A stretch of DNA of 64,000 nucleotides from Parasphingopyxis marina. Lineage in GTDB: Bacteria; Pseudomonadota; Alphaproteobacteria; Sphingomonadales; Sphingomonadaceae. The stretch spans positions 1,042,501 to 1,106,500 of the forward strand of contig NZ_JACJVJ010000001.1 of the NCBI RefSeq assembly GCF_014237875.1, written 5' to 3'. The stretch's first letter is position 1. Every line of letters starts with the position of its first letter. Position numbers and translations under genes: made by a program. The notes under the pieces were generated by a model. It made no database searches. It saw only the letters and a list, made by a program, of their open reading frames with translations, and was not told where the DNA came from. Positions 49,062-55,554 of this stretch are shown piece after piece.

Positions 49062-50156
49062 TCAGCTACGCCGGAGCACATTTGTCAAGCAATGGAGCCC
49101 GCCCAAATTTTCCGCGAGCTTCTGCGCCTCGCCGATCATTCGCACTTCGAAGCCGAAACCTTCCCAGATTTCGCGGTTCTGGCGGTCGGTGATTTCGAGC
49201 TCGGGCCAGTTGTCATGGCCATAGGCGGGAAGCCAGACGATGTCCGGTTCGCGCTGGACGAGCGCATTGTTGGAGGAAGCGTAATACCAGGTGCGCCGCC
49301 GCTTCTTGGGATCGTCCATATAGATCATCGGCAGCGGGTTGCGGGTGACGGCGAAACCCCGTGCTTCCAGATCTGCGGCGATGGCATTGAAGCGGTTCGC
49401 AAGGCAAAGCGGGTGCGGCGGCAGCCCAAGCATCTCTGCCGCCATCGCCGGATCGCCGACCAAAATCCGTTCGCCGCCGCCTGCGCCTTTTCCGGCAAGC
49501 GTCAGGAACATATCGATATGGAAAACCGGCTGCCGGGTGCCTTCTTTCGCGCGATAATGGAAAATCTCCCGCCATTCTTCCTCTCCGGCATGGGCGGTGC
49601 GGAAGGTTTCGGACGGGGCGTCGTCGGCCGAACCGATCGGCACGATTTCGCGGCGATCGCCCTCCAAATCGCGCAGCGCCGTTTCGAACAATGCCGCGCC
49701 GTCATCGCCAAGGGCCGTCAGCGTATCGACCCCGACGAAGAGATGGCTTTCCCCGACAAGGATGTTGCCGCCTTCGAAGGCGACCGGCGAGGGCGCGGAA
49801 GCGAGCTCCGTCTTTTCCGCCAGCGTGGCGGCGGCGCGGAGATCGTCGCGGCGTTCCAGTTCGGGTGTGGTGAGCAGCGCCGGCGCGCCATTGGCTGCCG
49901 CCGCGATTAGCGGATCGCGCGCCCAGGGCGTGATGCTGATGTCCGGAATTTCGACGATAGCGAGGCGGGCCGGGTCGCAGGGCCAGCGCGCGATATGCGG
50001 CTGCGCGCCGGGTTCGGCGGCGACGGTGATCGCCGCATCGGCAGGCAGGCTGGCCACCAGCGCGCCATAGATCGCTGCAAAATGCTCGGCTTCATATTCG
50101 GGGGCGAACAGCAGCAGGTGGCGGATCGGTCCGGCTGCACTGCATAATAGATGCAC
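49062..50156 (-). CDS. Agmatine deiminase/peptidylarginine deiminase-like guanidino-modifying enzyme
   Basis: ISITPWARDPL, VAFEGGNILVGESHLFVG, VFHIDMFLTLAGKG, C-terminal GGLHCLTNVLRRS (candidate catalytic Cys). Confidence 0.78.
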   Translation of the reverse strand: MHLLCSAAGPIRHLLLFAPEYEAEHFAAIYGALVASLPADAAITVAAEPGAQPHIARWPCDPARLAIVEIPDISITPWARDPLIAAAANGAPALLTTPELERRDDLRAAATLAEKTELASAPSPVAFEGGNILVGESHLFVGVDTLTALGDDGAALFETALRDLEGDRREIVPIGSADDAPSETFRTAHAGEEEWREIFHYRAKEGTRQPVFHIDMFLTLAGKGAGGGERILVGDPAMAAEMLGLPPHPLCLANRFNAIAADLEARGFAVTRNPLPMIYMDDPKKRRRTWYYASSNNALVQREPDIVWLPAYGHDNWPELEITDRQNREIWEGFGFEVRMIGEAQKLAENLGGLHCLTNVLRRS

Positions 50157-50228
50157 AAAAGCTTCCCGGCTGTCTCCGGAGTTTCAAGGCGTCGGTGTCG
50201 TTGTCGCCACCCGACGCCCCTAACCGGT

Positions 50229-50462
50229 CTATTTTTTCACAAAGACGATTTCCTCGGTCACCACGCTCTTGCCGGTTCCCGTGATGTTCGAACCTGTGGT
50301 GTGGCCCGAACTCAAAAACTCGTCGGCCGTGCCGTTCGCGCCACCGCCACTTACCTTGCTCGGCCAGGCATTCTCAAGGTTCCACTGCTTCACTTCGCCG
50401 CCAGTCACCTGATCGAGCTCCTTTTCGCCGAGCTCTTTGGCTTTCTTGTTTTTGGCCATCAT
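50229..50462 (-). CDS. Double-glycine leader peptide 3 (core resembles gp19/tail-tube C-terminus)
   Basis: Leader KAKELGEKELDQVTGG; core EVKQWNLENAWPSKVSGGG...ADEFLSSGHTTGSNI...VVTEEIVFVKK. Confidence 0.78.
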   Translation of the reverse strand: MMAKNKKAKELGEKELDQVTGGEVKQWNLENAWPSKVSGGGANGTADEFLSSGHTTGSNITGTGKSVVTEEIVFVKK

Positions 50463-50560
50463 CTGTCTTTCTCACCTGGCCCGGGGCGGGATGCCTCGGG
50501 ATCGGGCTCTGCCGCCCGAATGGGACGGAAATCCGCCGCATACCGGACGGTATCGGCTCG

Positions 50561-50800
50561 CTATTTGCGGATCTTCGTGCCCTTGGTCGCTCGCACGCCA
50601 AGCCTGTCGGTGGCGCGGATGCCGGCCCGGATTCCGACCTCGTCGGTGGTCAGTCGCGGCTTCACGCCCTCGATCTCGACCTTGAAGTTGTAGGCGCCGA
50701 ACAATTCTTCGGTGCCGCCGCCCTGTACTGAGTCCAGGTCTTTTTCCTCGAGCTCGACGGTGCCGGCCTTGGTCACTTTGTCGTCGGTTTTCTTGGTCAT
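50561..50800 (-). CDS. Double-glycine leader peptide 4 (core resembles gp19/tail-tube N-terminus, Arg-rich)
   Basis: Leader KVTKAGTVELEEKDLDSVQGG; core GTEELFGAYNFKVEIEGVKPRLTTDEVGIRAGIRATDRLGVRATKGTKIRK. Confidence 0.78.
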   Translation of the reverse strand: MTKKTDDKVTKAGTVELEEKDLDSVQGGGTEELFGAYNFKVEIEGVKPRLTTDEVGIRAGIRATDRLGVRATKGTKIRK

Positions 50801-50837
50801 CGTGATTCTCCGTGAAGTTGGGGTTTGGTCCGAAGCC

Positions 50838-51014
50838 TTAATTCGTCTGATCGTCTGGGCTGGCGAACGTCTTGAGCTGGGTGTTGGTTTTCACCGTGGG
50901 GGTCGTAGATCGGGCCGCCTCTCGCGCCGCCTGTACGGCCGGCAGGAGAAGGGCGCCGCCCTTTACCTGATCGAGCTCCTGCTCACTTAATTCCTCTTTC
51001 TTCTGTTTCGCCAT
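50838..51014 (-). CDS. Double-glycine leader peptide 5 (58 aa; absent from supplied ORF track)
   Basis: Manual translation MAKQKKEELSEQELDQVKGGALLLPAVQAAREAARSTTPTVKTNTQLKTFASPDDQTN*. Confidence 0.78.
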   Translation of the reverse strand: MAKQKKEELSEQELDQVKGGALLLPAVQAAREAARSTTPTVKTNTQLKTFASPDDQTN

Positions 51015-51113
51015 GATAAAATTCCTTCCCCGATTCGTTGTCCTGTGAAGCGGTATCGGTGAAAACCCGGGGCGCCGCTGTGATCGCGATCACGCGCTCG
51101 GGCTTTGCTGCCC

Positions 51114-51359
51114 TCAGTTCTTCTTACGCGCGCCACCTTTGCTCTGCTGGACATGGGTCAGCTCGTGCCCGTCCAGCGTAACCGCTTGATCGCTGCCATC
51201 CTGTTGCGGAAGGGGTGACGGGATGAAGGGCATCGGCGGACCGGGGATCTTCACCACTTCGCTAGCACCTGCCGAAACCTGATTGAGCGCGTTTTCGTCG
51301 AGCTCGACCGCGCCGGCCTTGGTCACCCGATCCTGCTTACCCTGCTTCATTTTCGTCAT
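51114..51359 (-). CDS. Double-glycine-type leader peptide 6 (AG variant; core with HELTHVQQ)
   Basis: Start MTKMKQGKQ; leader RVTKAGAVELDENALNQVSAG; core ASEVVKIPGPPMPFIPSPLPQQDGSDQAVTLDGHELTHVQQSKGGARKKN. Confidence 0.72.
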   Translation of the reverse strand: MTKMKQGKQDRVTKAGAVELDENALNQVSAGASEVVKIPGPPMPFIPSPLPQQDGSDQAVTLDGHELTHVQQSKGGARKKN

Positions 51360-51422
51360 GTCCGGCTTCCTTCCGCAAACAGGGCGGCTCCTTCGCACCG
51401 GGCAAAGGGGCCGCCGATTGCC

Positions 51423-51584
51423 TTATTCGTCCTCGAAAACGCGCTCCATCTGCTTGGGCTCGGGCTTCTGGATGCCGCCGCGCAAGATGCCGAGGTCATC
51501 GCCCAGAAGGCCCTTGGTGCCCGCGCCCTGAACCTCGTCGAGATCCTTCTCGTTCAGCTCTTCGGTCCTTTTTTTCTCCGTCAT
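51423..51584 (-). CDS. Double-glycine-type leader peptide 7 (GA variant)
   Basis: AGGGAG RBS then MTEKKRTEELNEKDLDEVQGA; core GTKGLLGDDLGILRGGIQKPEPKQMERVFEDE. Confidence 0.7.
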   Translation of the reverse strand: MTEKKRTEELNEKDLDEVQGAGTKGLLGDDLGILRGGIQKPEPKQMERVFEDE

Positions 51585-51689
51585 CTTCATTCTCCCTTGA
51601 TGGTGAAACACAGTGCGAACCGATCAGGGGCCGCCCGGAACGTTTCCGGGGCAGGCCGTAATTTTCGTGTGCCGTCTTTTGCGAGCCGC

Positions 51690-51899
51690 TTATTCGGCTT
51701 TGACGTTGTTGGTGCCGTGGCCCGAACTCAAAATATTCGATCCCGTCGTGTGGCCCGAACTCAGGAAACCGTCCGCCGTGCGAACCGAGCCATCGCCGGA
51801 TTTCGTGGCTGCCGGCTTCTGGATTTCCATGTTCCCGCCGCCCTGCACGTCATCGAGTTCGGCATCCTTCAGTTCTTCGGTCTTTTTCTTGTCCGTCAT
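51690..51899 (-). CDS. Double-glycine leader peptide 8 (SSGHTTGSN repeat)
   Basis: Leader MTDKKKTEELKDAELDDVQGG; core GNMEIQKPAATKSGDGSVRTADGFLSSGHTTGSNILSSGHGTNNVKAE. Confidence 0.77.
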   Translation of the reverse strand: MTDKKKTEELKDAELDDVQGGGNMEIQKPAATKSGDGSVRTADGFLSSGHTTGSNILSSGHGTNNVKAE

Positions 51900-51947
51900 T
51901 GTCTTTCTCCTGCCTATGGTTGGCGTGGCGCGGATTTCGCTTGCCGT

Positions 51948-52142
51948 TTAATATTTCACTTCTTCGGTAGGCCGATCGTCCGCATCGCCCGAAGTGCTCC
52001 AGCCCTTTCTGCCCGCCGGGCCGAAATCGCCGTCGACGACGAGAGTTTTTGTGGTCTGGATGTCGCCTGTGGTTTTGAGGCCGCCTTGGACGTCCTCCAG
52101 TTCGGCGTCGTTGAGTTCTTCGGCTTTGGTCTTGTCAGTCAT
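51948..52142 (-). CDS. Double-glycine leader peptide 9
   Basis: Start MTDKTKAEELNDAELEDVQGG; core LKTTGDIQTTKTLVVDGDFGPAGRKGWSTSGDADDRPTEEVKY. Confidence 0.77.
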   Translation of the reverse strand: MTDKTKAEELNDAELEDVQGGLKTTGDIQTTKTLVVDGDFGPAGRKGWSTSGDADDRPTEEVKY

Positions 52143-52209
52143 GGTCAGTCTCCTGTTGGTGTTCAGTGTGCTTCGTCTCTTGTGTCCGGTTTTCGTGCTT
52201 TCGCCCGGC

Positions 52210-52443
52210 CTAAATGCCGCTGCCGCCGCCCGATGCGGCGGTCTTGCCGGCGGTTTTCGGCCCGACAATTCCATCGACGTCGAGATTCTTCTCGGTTTCG
52301 CCGATGAAACGGGCGCTGCCGCTCGTATGCTTGATTTTTTCGAAGTTGAGCGAGAAGCTCTCGACCGGCACGGAGTCTCCGCCGCCCTGGACGTCGTCCA
52401 GTTCGGTTTCGCTAAGCTGTTCCGTTTTGTGTTCTTTTCCCAT
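52210..52443 (-). CDS. Double-glycine leader peptide 10 (Hcp-like plus PG-binding-like segments)
   Basis: Leader MGKEHKTEQLSETELDDVQGG; core GDSVPVESFSLNFEKIKHTSGSARFIGETEKNLDVDGIVGPKTAGKTAASGGGSGI. Confidence 0.78.
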   Translation of the reverse strand: MGKEHKTEQLSETELDDVQGGGDSVPVESFSLNFEKIKHTSGSARFIGETEKNLDVDGIVGPKTAGKTAASGGGSGI

Positions 52444-52513
52444 CGTCGATCTCCTTTGCGGTGATTTCGACGACCCGATTAGCTCAGCCTAGCATAACCG
52501 CCTGTGATTGGCA

Positions 52514-54025
52514 TCACTGGTCCGCATTTTCCCGATTTCGCGCGGCCAGCGTGATTGCGGGATCTTCCTCCAGCCCGCCGCCGATGGCGAGATGCAGGTC
52601 GATCCGGTTGAACAGCCTCGCCCGGCGGGCGGAAAGAAAGGCGCTGCGGGCGTTGAGCGCGCGCTGCTGGCTTTCGAGCACATTGAAGAAGGATTCGATG
52701 CCCGCACGGTAGCGCAGGGTCGAGATTTCGGTTGCCTGTTCGGCGGCCTGGGCGGCCTGGCCGAAAGCGGTTTCCTGATTGGCGATGATTCCGTCGACGG
52801 CGAGCGCGGTTTCGACCTCGAACAGCGCCTGTAGCGCGGTCTCGGCATAGGCCTCTATCGCCTCGTTGCGCTCGCCCTCCCGGAATTCGAGCTGCGCGCG
52901 CAGCCGCCCGCCCTGGAAAATCGGCTGGAGCAGCCGCCCGGCGATCGACCAGACAAGGGTCAGCGGATCGAACAGGCCGGCGAAGGACGCCGCGGACGTG
53001 CCGGCCGATCCGGTAAGCGTGAGCGACGGCAGGAAAGAGGCTTCGGCGGCGTCGATACGAAAGCCCGCCGCCTCGATCCGGTGCCGCGCCGAACGGACAT
53101 CGGGCCGCCGGTCCAGAAGTCCGGCCGGAACGCCGGCGGGCGGCGGCGGCGGCACGTCGGGAAGCGAGGCCGCGAGCGTGTCGATGCCGTCTGGATAATC
53201 GCCGACGAGGATTTCGAGCCGCCGGATCAGGCGCTGGTAATCCTCGCGCCGCTGTTCCAGCCCCGCGCGCGCCGTCTGCTGGTCGGTGATCGCGAGCGCG
53301 GCAAGGCTCTGCGGCGTAACGCCGGCTTCGACACGCAGGTTCAATTGGCGGATCAGCTCGTCATAGGTGGCGAGTACCCGCGTCGAGAGTTCGACCTGCG
53401 CCTGGGCTTCGACGACGGCGAGATAGGTGCGCGCGGTTTCGGCGGCGATCAGCTGGCGCGTTGCCTGAAGGTCGGCGGCGCTTGCCCGGTATTCGGCGCG
53501 CGCGGCGGCGCTTTCGGACGAGATGCGCCCCCAGATATCGGCCTCCCAAGCGACATCGATACCAAGATCGAAACGGGCGGGGAGGGACGGCGCGCCCTCG
53601 ATGCCACGTTCCTCGGCGCCGAATGTCGCGCCGGCCTGCGGGTACAGGTCCGATTCCTCGATCCGGGCCGCGGCGCGCGCCTGTCGCAGCCGCTCGATCG
53701 CCTGGCCTATCGAAGGGTTTCCCGAAAGCGCGCGCTCGACGAAGCTTTCGAGCAGCGGATCGCCGAAGCTTTCCCACCAGCGCCCGTCAATCTCCACCGG
53801 TGCCGCGGAATCGGCGGAGGTGAATTCGGCCGGCACGGCATCCATGATCGCGGGCCGGCTCTCGGCGGTGCGCGGCGCGCAGGCCGCTACCGGTATCAGC
53901 AGCGCCACCGCGCCGCACAGCGCCGCGCGGCGTCGACCTGCCGGAAGAAGCCCGATCGGCACGGTCAGCGCCGGGGGGATGCGAAAGCGTTCATCGCCGC
54001 GCACGATATTGGGTTCCCGGGGCAA
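52514..54025 (-). CDS. NodT-family outer membrane factor (TolC-like efflux/secretion lipoprotein)
   Basis: PVEIDGRWWESFGDPLLESFVERALSGNPSIGQAIERLRQARAAARIEESDLYPQAGA; second repeat YRAGIESFFNVLESQQRALNARSAFLSARR. Confidence 0.87.
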   Translation of the reverse strand: MPREPNIVRGDERFRIPPALTVPIGLLPAGRRRAALCGAVALLIPVAACAPRTAESRPAIMDAVPAEFTSADSAAPVEIDGRWWESFGDPLLESFVERALSGNPSIGQAIERLRQARAAARIEESDLYPQAGATFGAEERGIEGAPSLPARFDLGIDVAWEADIWGRISSESAAARAEYRASAADLQATRQLIAAETARTYLAVVEAQAQVELSTRVLATYDELIRQLNLRVEAGVTPQSLAALAITDQQTARAGLEQRREDYQRLIRRLEILVGDYPDGIDTLAASLPDVPPPPPAGVPAGLLDRRPDVRSARHRIEAAGFRIDAAEASFLPSLTLTGSAGTSAASFAGLFDPLTLVWSIAGRLLQPIFQGGRLRAQLEFREGERNEAIEAYAETALQALFEVETALAVDGIIANQETAFGQAAQAAEQATEISTLRYRAGIESFFNVLESQQRALNARSAFLSARRARLFNRIDLHLAIGGGLEEDPAITLAARNRENADQ

Positions 54026-54048
54026 CTCAAGCCCCGACGAAAGCGCGG

Positions 54049-55461
54049 CTAGTTATCGATGCCGAAATGATCGGCCAGCATCGAGCCGGTAAATCCGTAG
54101 GACGGCGCATCGGGATCGTTGGGCAGCATCGTCGCGTTCCACGCCTGCCATGCCTCGACCAACTCGGCATAGGTGTCGGGATAGCGGTCCTTCAAATTCG
54201 CGCGTTCCAGCGGATCGGCGACGACATCGAATAGGAATGTGTTGCCGGCGATCTTCAGATATTTCCACCGGCCGATGCGCGCGGCTTCCTGGCCATGATT
54301 CTTGAAACGCCAGAAAAGCGGGCGTTCGGCCATGGCGTTTCCGGCGATGGCGCTGCGAATATCGACGCCGTCGCTGGGGTGGCCGGCGTCCTGCGCGCCC
54401 CCCGCCGCCGCGACGAAGGTCGGCAGCCAGTCCATCGACATGATCTGCTGCTCGCTCTCCGTGCCCGGCATCGAGACGCCCGGCCAGCGGACGATGGCGG
54501 GAATGCGCAGCCCGCCCTCCAGCAGCTCGGTCTTGCGGCCGGTAAAGGGCCAGACGTCGGAAAAGCGCTCGCCGCCATTGTCGCTGGTAAAGACGACAAC
54601 CGTGTCCTGATCCATGCCGAGCTCGGAAAGCTTGGCGAGGACGCGGCCGACCTGGGTGTCGAGCGAGAGCACCATCTCGGCATAGGTTGCCATGTCGCCG
54701 CCGTCATAATGGATATGGGCGACGGGATCGGGCAGCGTGGCGAGCCGTTCGGATTCGGCCTGGTCGCCGGGACCTTCCCAAGGCCAATGCGGTGCCGTGA
54801 AATGCAGGCTCATCAGGAAGGGCCGCCGGTCGCGCTGCCGCGCCTCGAGCGTTTCGATCGCGCGCTCGGCGAGCATCTCGGTCATATAACCGGTCTCGTG
54901 AATCTCGGTCTCGCCATCCCAGAGATCGTGCGTATTGGCGAAATCATGGCTGAAATAGTCGACCCCGCCGCCACGGAGCCCCCAGAATTCGTCATAGCCG
55001 CTCTTGAGGGGGCCGAAGTCGGGCAGATTGCCGAGATGCCATTTGCCGATCAGGCTCGTCGCATAGCCTTGGTCGCGCAGCAGCGACGCGATGGTCGGAT
55101 GGGAGGGCGGCAACCCGACATTGCGGTCGCCCAGCGGCTCTTCGAGGCCGATCGGCAGGCGATATTGGTAACGCCCGGTCGCCAGCGCGACGCGCGTCGC
55201 GGTGCAGACTGCGCTGTTGGCATAGGCATGGGTGAATTTGGTGCCCTGCGCCGCCAACCCGTCGAGAACGGGCGTTTCATAGTCGCGCCGGCCATAGCAG
55301 GAGAGGTCCGCATAGCCGAGATCGTCGGCCATTATGAACAGGAAATTGGGCCTGCGGCCCGGCAGATGCGCGAAGCTAGTCGCTGCCAGGGCCGCCGTGC
55401 CGAGCGCACCGGCAATCGCCGTGCGGCGGGTGATGCCTGGGGTTTTCGGTCGTTCTGTCAT
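54049..55461 (-). CDS. Sulfatase family hydrolase
   Basis: RPNFLFIMADDLGYADLSCYGRRDYETPVLDGLAAQGTKFTHAYANSAVCTATRVALATGRY, GKWHLG; Tat-like N-terminus. Confidence 0.9.
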   Translation of the reverse strand: MTERPKTPGITRRTAIAGALGTAALAATSFAHLPGRRPNFLFIMADDLGYADLSCYGRRDYETPVLDGLAAQGTKFTHAYANSAVCTATRVALATGRYQYRLPIGLEEPLGDRNVGLPPSHPTIASLLRDQGYATSLIGKWHLGNLPDFGPLKSGYDEFWGLRGGGVDYFSHDFANTHDLWDGETEIHETGYMTEMLAERAIETLEARQRDRRPFLMSLHFTAPHWPWEGPGDQAESERLATLPDPVAHIHYDGGDMATYAEMVLSLDTQVGRVLAKLSELGMDQDTVVVFTSDNGGERFSDVWPFTGRKTELLEGGLRIPAIVRWPGVSMPGTESEQQIMSMDWLPTFVAAAGGAQDAGHPSDGVDIRSAIAGNAMAERPLFWRFKNHGQEAARIGRWKYLKIAGNTFLFDVVADPLERANLKDRYPDTYAELVEAWQAWNATMLPNDPDAPSYGFTGSMLADHFGIDN

Positions 55462-55554
55462 GATCCTCGCAGTTCCTTGCCGGGGCAGGCGGACATGCCA
55501 GTGGGTGGATGCTATCAGCCGGCATGCCCGCCCCCCAATTCGCTCTTCTTGCGC

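Noticed and set aside
41925-52443. CRISPR or simple tandem-repeat explanation for the repeated small ORFs
   Set aside because: Repetition is at protein leader level with individual start codons and RBS-like sequences. There are no regular direct repeats or spacers.
40526-54025. Lanthipeptide, lasso, sactipeptide or thiazole RiPP cluster
   Set aside because: No Cys in precursors and no LanB/LanM, asparagine-synthetase-like, radical SAM or YcaO genes visible in the block.
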